A stretch of DNA of 17,598 nucleotides from an uncultured Rhodopirellula sp. (GTDB lineage Bacteria > Planctomycetota > Planctomycetia > Pirellulales > Pirellulaceae). The DNA lies in contig CAJXTM010000007.1 in the NCBI GenBank assembly GCA_913061385.1, positions 1 through 17,598 on the forward strand, read 5' to 3'. Below, in pieces: positions 6,983 through 13,715 of the stretch (positions within the stretch are counted from its first letter, which is position 1; the number at the start of each line of letters is the position of its first letter). Made by a program: the position numbers and the translations under genes. The notes under the pieces were generated by a model. That model did not search any database, was not told the DNA's origin, and saw nothing but the letters and a program-made list of their open reading frames with translations.

Positions 6983-8332
6983 CTAATCAGCGATCGAAGC
7001 GTTTGAAAGGGTTGCGACATCTTCAGTTGGTGTGGCAGGCTTGGGATGCAGGTACTGATCAATTTTGGCCGGTATCGTTTTGATTGCCGTATTGCCTGCC
7101 ATGGCAAGAAGCACGATCAGGCCTAGTCCTGCAAACGTTTTCGTGAACCATCCGGCAGCAAAGGAGCCCATCACGTCTTTGCTGCTGGACAGCCACAACA
7201 GGACGCCTGCTATCAGCGGCGCACCGACCACGGTGACCGCTTGGGCAGCAATGATGGTTGGTGCCCGGTTAAAGTCCAGAATCAAGGTGGCGAGGGCGAT
7301 GGACATGCCGGTTAGTAATGCGATGGTCGTCATCACGCGAGGTGCACGATCCGTCGGTTTACTCCCCATGCCAAGACAGTCCGAAACGATAAAACCACCA
7401 ATCATGGAATTGATCAGAAATGATGAGAATGCCGCCGAGAAAAGACCGAGGCAAAAGATGATTTTACCAAACGTGCCAAAGGTAGTTCCCAAGGCATCAG
7501 CCACCTGCACGGGGTCATTCAGCACGACCTTTGATCCGGTGTAGAGTCCAGCTGCCGCGGTCGACATCAACATCACTGTGATCAAAGTCATGATCACTGC
7601 CCCAACCCGGGCGTCCAAAATGCCATTGCGAACTTCGCTCTGATCCCAGCCTTTTTGACGTACCAGATAAGCTTGGTAAAACGCAGCTGTGATCACGAAA
7701 GTCGTGCCAACTAGACCAAGCACGGCAATCAGTCTATCAAGAGTGTCTTGTGACGTCGTGTCACTGCCGACCGTCGTTAATGACGGGATGAAACCGCGGA
7801 AAAGATCGCCGAGGTTGGGTTGGAGAGCGACTAAATTAATCGCGAAACTGAGCAGCATCAGGCCGACAAACACCATCATGAGTCGTTCTAGCACACGATA
7901 AAAATTCTGGAAAGCAAACAGAAAGGAAATGGCTAAAAGATTAAACGCGACCACAAGGCCGGCGACGATCAGTTTGGAGTCAATGAACGCTTCAAATGCG
8001 GCGGCGACCCCGATATTGTTCCCCGACTGGAATGCGGCAGATATGAAAAAGACACAGCAACCAACGGAGATGGCCAACCAGCGACCCGCTTTTTGGCGAA
8101 TTAAATTGCCCGGTGAAGTATTCGCAACTGCCCCCAATTTGGCTCCCAGAGTCATGTACACCAGCATGAAAGCCACGGACACCAGGATGATCCAGAGTCT
8201 CGAATAGCCCTGATTCGCTCCCACGGTTGAACTCGTCATGATGCTGCCGGGGCCAATGACAACACAGGCGGTGATCAGTCCGGGGCCGATACGTTGGTAC
8301 CAAGGGCGGCGAGAAGTGGGTAAGTCTGTCAT
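6983..8332 (-). CDS. Nramp-family-like divalent metal transporter lacking the DPGN motif
   Basis: A polytopic inner-membrane carrier of about 449 residues with roughly 11 hydrophobic segments and the Nramp pattern: it opens PWYQRIGPGLITACVVIGPG and then GANQGYSRLW. True Nramp transporters bind metal with Asp and Asn of a DPGN motif in helix 1 and with Ala/Met in an MPHN region of helix 6. Here helix 1 reads GPGS (27-30) and helix 6 reads TAAFYQAYLV (215-224), so the canonical ligands are missing. The cation is therefore uncertain; Nramp-related Mg carriers with altered sites are known, and this could be a comparable branch. I chose the ATG at 8332 because the conserved region starts 10 residues later. 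An ATG at 8368 and a longer ATG form from 8431 exist; the last would overlap the enolase-like gene's stop. Confidence 0.88.
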   Translation of the reverse strand: MTDLPTSRRPWYQRIGPGLITACVVIGPGSIMTSSTVGANQGYSRLWIILVSVAFMLVYMTLGAKLGAVANTSPGNLIRQKAGRWLAISVGCCVFFISAAFQSGNNIGVAAAFEAFIDSKLIVAGLVVAFNLLAISFLFAFQNFYRVLERLMMVFVGLMLLSFAINLVALQPNLGDLFRGFIPSLTTVGSDTTSQDTLDRLIAVLGLVGTTFVITAAFYQAYLVRQKGWDQSEVRNGILDARVGAVIMTLITVMLMSTAAAGLYTGSKVVLNDPVQVADALGTTFGTFGKIIFCLGLFSAAFSSFLINSMIGGFIVSDCLGMGSKPTDRAPRVMTTIALLTGMSIALATLILDFNRAPTIIAAQAVTVVGAPLIAGVLLWLSSSKDVMGSFAAGWFTKTFAGLGLIVLLAMAGNTAIKTIPAKIDQYLHPKPATPTEDVATLSNASIAD

Positions 8333-8418
8333 GGGATTGGCTGGGAAGGAGTTTGGGTGGGACAACATAGTGTGGACGAGTCGGCATGCGCGTGCAACGC
8401 GCTGACCGGTGCGTCGTC

Positions 8419-9846
8419 TCACAAGTCCCATATTTCAAAGTGGTCGAGATTGATTGCCTGCGAGACTCCCATGGGAGATGCGTTGACAGAATCGAGTTGT
8501 AATTTTCCGTCTACTGGTTGTAATGCAACGAAGCCATGTGGATTTTGTTGGTACAGATCAGGATGATCCTTGGCCGTCGTGTCCTGAATCGAGCTGGGAA
8601 ACATCTTCAGACCAGCGAAGTAGTGGTGGCCATTTCGTTCCACATGGTTGATTCCCAAAGCGGCAACGACAGCAAGATCCTGCAACAAGGCAATAGGTCC
8701 AATATTTCCCAGGTCTTCCGCTGACAGAATTAACGGACCATATTTTGGTTGTGAATGCTGGATCGTACCCAAGGCAGCAACACTCTTGATGATCCCTTTG
8801 CAGTTCTTGTGGCTGGTGCCAGCGTATCCAAGGTTGAGTGCCCGGGGCAGTGATTCTAATTCGGCATCTGACTCGTCGATGATAATCGGCGGTGCATCGT
8901 CCCAGTTCTGGATCGTCTGCTTCACTTCCTCTTGCAAAGCGACGTCACGGTGGACGGGTTGTTCCACGAACAACAACGATCGCTTGACCATCTGATCGAT
9001 TGATGTCTCGGAACACAGTCGTTGCCAATGATCCTGAAAGCACGCCATGGATTCATACTGTTCGTTGCCATCCAGAGTGAATCGCATTCTGTCGCCAACA
9101 TGCGTTGTGAGCAGGGCTGACAACGCCCGCATGCGGGCAAGGTCAGCGTTGGCATCGCCGGACAGCTTGATTTTGAAATGGCTGAGACCATAGGATTTAA
9201 TGTTGCTTATCAGCGAATGAGGCAATCCATCTTCGATCTTGTCCGAGGGCTGGATGTCAGCATCTGTCAGCGGATCGGAAAGACCGATGGTGTGTCGGAG
9301 TTCAACTTGACTGAGAGGTTGAGTGGGCAGCAGATTTGCGACTTCCAATCCCTCCAAATCTGGACGAATTGCTGATAACTCCATGCTCAACCGATTCTGG
9401 CGAAGAATTGTTGATAGCGTTGTTTGCTGTTGTCGGCACGTGGCATCCAGAACCGCTCGTTCCATCAGGCTAACCCCGAGATTTGCCAACAGGGGTGCTT
9501 GTTTTGTTTTTCGAGCCCAAGCGGCCTGCTGTTCATAGAGATCCATCCACCATGAAAAAAAACTGTGGTGGGGTCGCCCCATGATTGCAAAGTCTGCTGC
9601 CTGTTTGATGACGGTCAGCATCTCAGGTAAGTCATCTGAGTTGAAATCCGTTTCTGGATTCTTTGTGAACCACTTCGGAGGTAGACCTTCTGACGATGTG
9701 CCCTGCCACATTCGATTGTCAATTTCTACATGCATCCGCACAAATAGATGTGGAACTTCAGACATGCTTGCGATACCGTACCGAAATGGAAATCGCGTCT
9801 GCATGTCGAGTCGGTAAAACTCAATTCGATGGATTTGCATGCTCAT
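8419..9846 (-). CDS. Enolase-superfamily enzyme (mandelate racemase/muconate cycloisomerase type)
   Basis: A 475-residue cytoplasmic enzyme. Members abstract a proton next to a carboxylate, giving an Mg-stabilised enolate, then racemise, dehydrate or cycloisomerise. Visible parts: an N-terminal capping domain (1 to about 150) and a barrel with the base motif KIK (225-227) on strand 2, metal ligands Asp259 (TLDGNE), Glu295 (FVEQP) and Asp324 (IIDESD), and a Lys near strand 6 (SHKNCKG, Lys347 or Lys350). Later SAEDLGNIGPIALLQDL (375-391) ends the barrel. It is longer than typical members (about 370), with an extended region between the cap and the KxK motif. The substrate cannot be deduced. It is the first gene of the minus-strand block, divergent from the S4 gene; ATG at 9846 or 9840. 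Confidence 0.9.
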   Translation of the reverse strand: MSMQIHRIEFYRLDMQTRFPFRYGIASMSEVPHLFVRMHVEIDNRMWQGTSSEGLPPKWFTKNPETDFNSDDLPEMLTVIKQAADFAIMGRPHHSFFSWWMDLYEQQAAWARKTKQAPLLANLGVSLMERAVLDATCRQQQTTLSTILRQNRLSMELSAIRPDLEGLEVANLLPTQPLSQVELRHTIGLSDPLTDADIQPSDKIEDGLPHSLISNIKSYGLSHFKIKLSGDANADLARMRALSALLTTHVGDRMRFTLDGNEQYESMACFQDHWQRLCSETSIDQMVKRSLLFVEQPVHRDVALQEEVKQTIQNWDDAPPIIIDESDAELESLPRALNLGYAGTSHKNCKGIIKSVAALGTIQHSQPKYGPLILSAEDLGNIGPIALLQDLAVVAALGINHVERNGHHYFAGLKMFPSSIQDTTAKDHPDLYQQNPHGFVALQPVDGKLQLDSVNASPMGVSQAINLDHFEIWDL

Positions 9847-10032
9847 CGAGCAAGGTCAGCCTTTGGCTTGGGTAATGGCGGAGCTAACCTTAGCAGGTTG
9901 CTTGTGGAGAGAGTTTGGACACAGTATCAACTGTTGCCTGTGAATGATTATGTGGCATTGACCGGCTCACACAACCGTTTGTTCATTAAATGTTGAGCGA
10001 GGATGTGATACTTCAAATGAAAGATAAGTTAT
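9847..10032. promoter_or_regulatory. Divergent intergenic region between enolase-like and S4 genes
   Basis: These 186 bp must hold promoters for both directions. A short perfect inverted repeat, gctaa-cc-ttagc, lies at 9883-9894. A possible plus-strand -35 (ttgacc, from about 9958) is followed by only a weak -10. I cannot define a promoter with confidence. Confidence 0.3.
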
Positions 10033-10248
10033 ATGAAAAAGCAACCTGACGTTTCTGTGATACGACTCGATGACTTTATCAAACGAAGCGGTTTGGTTGG
10101 GACCGGTGGTGAGGCAAAAATGTACATCCAAGGTGGTGATGTGATCGTCAATGGCAGTATTGAGACACGGCGACGTAAGCAACTGGCATTAGGAGACAAG
10201 GTCGAATTGTTGGGGGAAGTTCTGACGGTCACGCCATTTGAGGAATAA
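10033..10248 (+). CDS. Small S4-domain RNA-binding protein (YbcJ/YaaA-like)
   Basis: A 71-residue protein made of a single S4 domain, the alphaL RNA-binding fold also found in ribosomal protein S4 and pseudouridine synthases. Matches include IRLDDFIKRSGLVGTGGEAK, then IQGGDVIVNG and ETRRRKQLALGDKVEL, the pattern of stand-alone YbcJ-like proteins, whose length is also about 70. It is probably a cytoplasmic RNA or ribosome-associated factor, but the target is unknown. The start is ATG at 10033 with only a poor A/G-rich upstream site. It is divergent from the enolase-like gene and stands 174 bp before the next plus-strand gene; no terminator is clear between them. Confidence 0.93.
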   Translation: MKKQPDVSVIRLDDFIKRSGLVGTGGEAKMYIQGGDVIVNGSIETRRRKQLALGDKVELLGEVLTVTPFEE

Positions 10249-10405
10249 ACTTTTCCGGTTTTTCCGAATGGATGGAGGCTTGGAGCGATTGAGCAGTCGG
10301 CGCGGTGTGGTGTCCGACATTAAGGAATGGTGGGCGATTCGTTGATGCGTTGCCCCGACGTTATTCCACTCACTGCAGACCGCAAAGTTTGCCCGCGAGC
10401 AAGGC

Positions 10406-10412
10406 GGAAGGA
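10406..10412 (+). promoter_or_regulatory. Shine-Dalgarno GGAAGGA for the secreted protein
   Basis: GGAAGGA ends ten bases before the ATG at 10423. This supports that start over the upstream in-frame ATGs at 10327 and 10345, which would put about 30 residues ahead of the signal peptide. Confidence 0.55.
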
Positions 10413-10422
10413 ACTGCCTGTC

Positions 10423-10986
10423 ATGAAATTCAACAACAAGTTGACCAGTGCGGCCATTGCAGTGCTCGCTCTGGTGACGACCGGGACTTCTGTATCCGCT
10501 GATTGGAGTCATTTCTGGCATAATCTGCATGTCGGATATCACCGCAACAATGCGTGGCCTGCGCCATTCAATGAAGCAGACGCGATGAATGTTGTGGCAC
10601 CCTTTGAGATTATGAAAGCCAATGGCTGGCGGATGCATAACACGATTGGGCACGAATTGTTCCGTCCAGGTGACGGCGCTTTAATGGCATCGGGGAACAA
10701 ACGTGTGTACTGGATTGCTACCCAGTCTCCGCCATCAAGACGGACTGTATTCGTATTGCGTGGAGGCAGTGAGCGTGAAACTGCTGCACGGGTTGCTGCC
10801 GTTCGCGACACCATCAGCCGAATCAATGTCTCGGGCGCATCTACTGACGTCCAAGTCACTGATGTGGAGCCACACCATTCATCGGGTGCTTGGGCAACAA
10901 AGATCAACCGCGAGTGGTTACAGAACCTGGCAGCACCTAGGCTGCCCACAAGCAGTGCGGGTGGTACTCCTGGCATCGCCAACTAG
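10423..10986 (+). CDS. Small secreted protein of unknown function
   Basis: From the ATG at 10423 the product is 187 residues. A clear signal peptide (basic MKFNNK, hydrophobic core, predicted cleavage after SVSA at about 27) is followed by a mature region starting DWSHFWHNLHVGYHRNNAWP, rich in Trp, His and Asn. Further on are NGWRMHNTIGHELF and RTVFVLRGG, then a helical part and a low-complexity Ser/Gly/Pro tail. There is no membrane anchor, catalytic motif or lipobox. I recall similar secreted proteins in planctomycetes but cannot name a family. It is followed by a strong terminator at 11055-11090, so it ends a transcription unit; the TPR lipoprotein starts a new one downstream. A periplasmic or cell-surface role is inferred from the signal peptide only. 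Confidence 0.8.
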   Translation: MKFNNKLTSAAIAVLALVTTGTSVSADWSHFWHNLHVGYHRNNAWPAPFNEADAMNVVAPFEIMKANGWRMHNTIGHELFRPGDGALMASGNKRVYWIATQSPPSRRTVFVLRGGSERETAARVAAVRDTISRINVSGASTDVQVTDVEPHHSSGAWATKINREWLQNLAAPRLPTSSAGGTPGIAN

Positions 10987-11054
10987 CTAGAAAGATATCA
11001 TGGCTTTGGGCGACGGTTGGTAATGTTGTCGAAAGCTGCTGTGAAACACACATC

Positions 11055-11090
11055 AAGGATGGTTCCCCGTGGGGGAATCATCCTTTTTTA
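11055..11090 (+). terminator. Intrinsic terminator after the secreted-protein gene
   Basis: A 14-bp stem (11055-11068 with 11072-11085, one G-U pair) closes a 3-base loop and runs into six T residues (11084-11089). It lies 68 bp after the stop codon. Confidence 0.92.
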
Positions 11091-11188
11091 GCTTGTCTGC
11101 GGGTTTTAGCGATTAGGTTTAAAGTTTTTCGGTCGAAGCGGTCGATCCGGATTGGTAGTAGATAGGGATCAATCCATCAATCCACTTC

Positions 11189-11210
11189 CACTGATCGAGA
11201 TTGATCAGTG
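11189..11210 (+). promoter_or_regulatory. Inverted repeat in the TPR lipoprotein leader
   Basis: cactgatc (11189-11196) and gatcagtg (11203-11210) are perfect 8-bp arms with a 6-base spacer. The repeat ends six bases before the Shine-Dalgarno site of the next gene, so it could be an operator or an mRNA hairpin controlling translation. Function unproven. Confidence 0.4.
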
Positions 11211-11216
11211 TGATGC

Positions 11217-11224
11217 GGAGGGAG
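11217..11224 (+). promoter_or_regulatory. Shine-Dalgarno GGAGGGAG for the TPR lipoprotein
   Basis: A purine-rich GGAGGGAG ends 13 bases before the GTG at 11238, slightly far but strong. It supports this non-ATG start, which is also needed to include the lipoprotein signal. Confidence 0.45.
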
Positions 11225-11237
11225 AAAGACACGAGCC

Positions 11238-12425
11238 GTGAAATCAGTGACCAAAGTTCGACGAGTTCTGTTAACTAGCGTTGTTGTTGGCACAGCGGTC
11301 ACATTGACCGGATGCACCAGCAGTGGCGTGTCTCTTTCTTCAATGAACCCTTTCTCAAAGCAGGAAACGACGCTTGAGAAGAATCCCGGGATCAGTGAAG
11401 CGATTGCTGCATCTGCGGAAGGGACCAAAAGTCAATTTGCTTCCTTTGGTGGAAGTGCAAAGAAAGCATTCTCTAAAACCACCAATGCTGTAACGGGTGT
11501 TTTCCGTTTCGGCGATGGAGAGCAGGCAGAAGAAGAGGTGATTAGCGATCCACTTGGGCTGGCGAATACACCGCTAAGTGTTGGACCCGAAGTGTATGTC
11601 GCCAATGGCCGACTGTGGGAATCAACTGGTGACAACACGAAAGCAATGGAAAGTTACGGCAAGGCGCTTCAAAGCGAACCGGGTAACCCCGAGGCACTGG
11701 CAAGCATTGCGAGACTGCACCTGCGACAGGGAAATCAACAGCAGGCAGTTCAGTACTTTGAGCAGGCCATCGTGAAGGCGCCCGAAGATGCAAGCCTGTA
11801 CAACGAACTGGGGATGACACTGAACACCGCTGGTGATTATCCAAAAGCTGTGGCCGCTTTGGAAAAATCGCTGGAATTGGCGCCGGGGACTTCGAAGTAT
11901 GCCAACAGCCTCGCTAGCGTTCGCTTTGGAGGCGGTGATGCTGCTGCCGCTTACGAGGTGCTTAGTGCCAACAATAAGCCTGCGATCGCCAACTACAATA
12001 TGGCTTACCTGCTCTACAGTAACGGCCAGATGACAGGGGCGCGTGGCTATTTGAGTCAGGCACTGGAGTCTCAGCAGGAGGGAGTTGCTGATGCAGCCGT
12101 GAAATTGGCTGTGGATCGTTCACGCAGTCTGTTGGCACAAATTGACGCCAACCTTGGTCCAGTTGCTCAGGCTGCTCCTCAAGCATCCATCGCTCACGCA
12201 AGTAGCTTAGGATCGCAATTGCCGATTCAGGCAACCAAGCCGGCAGCTTCGTTCAATCCAAACCAGCCAACCAGCCACAGCATTAGTCCTGTCAGCGGCA
12301 TCCCAGCCAATGGATCGGCAGCACCAAACGCGAATTTTGGAGCTGGAACTGCGGTGAATGCATTGCCAGCGGCTGCCAGGACAGGCGGCCTCGCACTGCC
12401 TCAACTACCGGCACTGACCGAGTAG
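11238..12425 (+). CDS. TPR-repeat lipoprotein
   Basis: A 395-residue protein starting with GTG. The signal VRRVLLTSVVVGTAVTLTGC ends in an LTGC lipobox, so Cys26 would be lipidated and the protein anchored in a membrane facing the periplasm. Residues ~30-115 are a Ser/Thr/Ala-rich linker. About five tetratricopeptide repeats follow (roughly 117-285), for example PEVYVANGRLWESTGDNTKA, ALASIARLHLRQGNQQQAVQ and ASLYNELGMTLNTAGDYPKA, ending in QMTGARGYLSQALES. The last ~90 residues are low-complexity Ala/Pro/Ser/Asn and probably disordered. TPRs mediate protein-protein contacts, so it is likely a scaffold in an envelope complex; the partner is unknown. A terminator follows directly and rnc lies convergently. 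Confidence 0.92.
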   Translation: MKSVTKVRRVLLTSVVVGTAVTLTGCTSSGVSLSSMNPFSKQETTLEKNPGISEAIAASAEGTKSQFASFGGSAKKAFSKTTNAVTGVFRFGDGEQAEEEVISDPLGLANTPLSVGPEVYVANGRLWESTGDNTKAMESYGKALQSEPGNPEALASIARLHLRQGNQQQAVQYFEQAIVKAPEDASLYNELGMTLNTAGDYPKAVAALEKSLELAPGTSKYANSLASVRFGGGDAAAAYEVLSANNKPAIANYNMAYLLYSNGQMTGARGYLSQALESQQEGVADAAVKLAVDRSRSLLAQIDANLGPVAQAAPQASIAHASSLGSQLPIQATKPAASFNPNQPTSHSISPVSGIPANGSAAPNANFGAGTAVNALPAAARTGGLALPQLPALTE

Positions 12426-12452
12426 TTTGCTACTTTTTTAGTCTTATTCGAC

Positions 12453-12483
12453 AACGCATTTGCGAACGCAAGTGCGTTTTTTT
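12453..12483 (+). terminator. Intrinsic terminator after the TPR gene, overlapping the rnc stop
   Basis: An 11-bp stem (12453-12463 with 12468-12478, one G-U pair) with a GAAC loop runs into seven T residues (12477-12483). The T-run overlaps the first bases of the convergent rnc stop codon (12482-12484). On the minus strand no T-run follows the hairpin, so it should work mainly for the TPR gene. Confidence 0.88.
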
Positions 12484-13336
12484 ATTCGGTATCCAATGGC
12501 TGTTCGCCAGGGAATTCTGTTTCCTGCGAGTCACTTGGAAAAGGCAATGGTTGGCTGTGGAGTTCAGCCAGTGCATTGGAAGCGGCTCTTTGTTCAGCAT
12601 CTTTTTTGTTGCTGCCCCAAGCACCTGTAAATGCACGATCCGCAATGACTGCCGAGATCAAAAACGACTTTCGATGATCGGGACCTGATTCACGCACAAG
12701 CCGGTAAATTGGTGTATTGGCCAGTTCGCGTTGTGCGTATTGCTGCAGTGATGACTTGTAGTTGCTTGAACCTTGGTTTTCGACGGCGGTCTGAACTTCC
12801 TCGGCCAACCATTCTTTGAGCCGTGTTTTAACGATGTCGCTACCACCATCGAGGTACAGGGCGGCGATGACTGATTCAAAGACATCACTGACTAGCGACC
12901 TCGGAAAACTCCGGTTGCGAGTGACGCCACGGCCAACGATCAGACAGCGATCGAGTCCCAGTGTGCAGGCCGCCTTGCCGCAGGAGCGACGGCTGACAAC
13001 CGCGGATTTGATCTTGGTCAGGTCACCTTCGTTGTACTCAGGATAATCCTCGTACAGCCACTGACAGACAGTCAGTCCGAGTACTGCATCCCCCAGAAAT
13101 TCAAGTCTCTCATTGCTAGCAAGGCGATGAGACGCTCCAGAAGCGTGTGTCAGAGCAGACAACAAGAGAGATTCATCTTGAAAGCGATAGCCGATGATTT
13201 CTTGACAACGCTCAAGCTTTGAACCTTGATCAGTGCCATCAATATCGCCTGTTCCATCCACAAGTTGGATATCGATGGCGGCATCGGTTGCTCGGGGATC
13301 CGACGGACTCACGGTGTGACCAGGGGCAGCAAACAA
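12482..13336 (-). CDS. rnc: Ribonuclease III
   Basis: RNase III cleaves double-stranded RNA, processing rRNA precursors and other structured transcripts. Of 284 residues, about 40-185 form the catalytic domain: the signature NERLEFLGDAVLG (75-87) contains Glu79 and Asp83, and SDVFESVIAALYLDGG (150-165) contains Asp151 and Glu154, the expected Mg-binding acids. A dsRNA-binding domain follows (about 192-260), starting NYKSSLQQYAQ and ending with the typical KKDAEQRAASNALAEL. A ~38-residue N-terminal extension and a ~25-residue acidic tail are extra. No ATG is available before the conserved region: TTG at 13336 or GTG at 13312 or 13261 must serve, and none has a good Shine-Dalgarno site. Standing alone with a 379-bp upstream gap, it is probably transcribed on its own. 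Confidence 0.95.
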   Translation of the reverse strand: MFAAPGHTVSPSDPRATDAAIDIQLVDGTGDIDGTDQGSKLERCQEIIGYRFQDESLLLSALTHASGASHRLASNERLEFLGDAVLGLTVCQWLYEDYPEYNEGDLTKIKSAVVSRRSCGKAACTLGLDRCLIVGRGVTRNRSFPRSLVSDVFESVIAALYLDGGSDIVKTRLKEWLAEEVQTAVENQGSSNYKSSLQQYAQRELANTPIYRLVRESGPDHRKSFLISAVIADRAFTGAWGSNKKDAEQRAASNALAELHSQPLPFPSDSQETEFPGEQPLDTE

Positions 13337-13715
13337 CCAGACCCGTCTTCGGGAAAAACAGGAACCAAACTACGAGTAGTGATTCCGGTTCGTCTTCACG
13401 GGGCATGGCACAGGCATGGGATTTGTGTCACACACCGGCGATCGGGTTAGATGTCATGCTTGGACCACAACTCGAACGCCGGTGAACGACTCCGCGGTAT
13501 TCTACCGCCGTCTGTGACTATTGAATAGGTTTCAATGGACCAACTTCTAATGAAGCTGTATCTTGCCAATTCGGGGGCCGAAGATACAAGAATTGAAGTG
13601 GCTTCCACTTTGCTAAGGCTTATTCATGTTGCCGCCTGCGAAAGAGTAGTCGCCACTTGTTCAATCTAGGGGAAGTCGTCGTCTGGTCAAATCATGCTCT
13701 CAGGCGGACAGTTGG
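13337..13715. other. Intergenic stretch between rnc and alkaline phosphatase
   Basis: No confident gene. It should contain the rnc promoter, which I cannot pinpoint. A perfect 6-bp-arm hairpin gcggta-ttc-taccgc lies at 13494-13508 without a T-run. Distant inverted repeats ccgcctg (13632-13638) and caggcgg (13701-13707) flank the end of the phosphatase transcript. A 44-codon ATG frame runs on the plus strand from 13535 to 13669, too short and unsupported to call. Confidence 0.5.

Noticed and set aside
7065..7544. A 159-residue plus-strand frame opposite the Nramp-like gene
   Set aside because: It is antisense to hydrophobic coding sequence and has no independent support.
13494..13508. Hairpin gcggta-ttc-taccgc
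   Set aside because: It is short and lacks a T-run on either strand, so it is not a supported terminator.
13535..13669. A 44-codon plus-strand frame (MDQLLMKLYLANSG...) between rnc and the alkaline phosphatase
   Set aside because: It has no convincing ribosome site, no recognisable domain, and is short enough to occur by chance.
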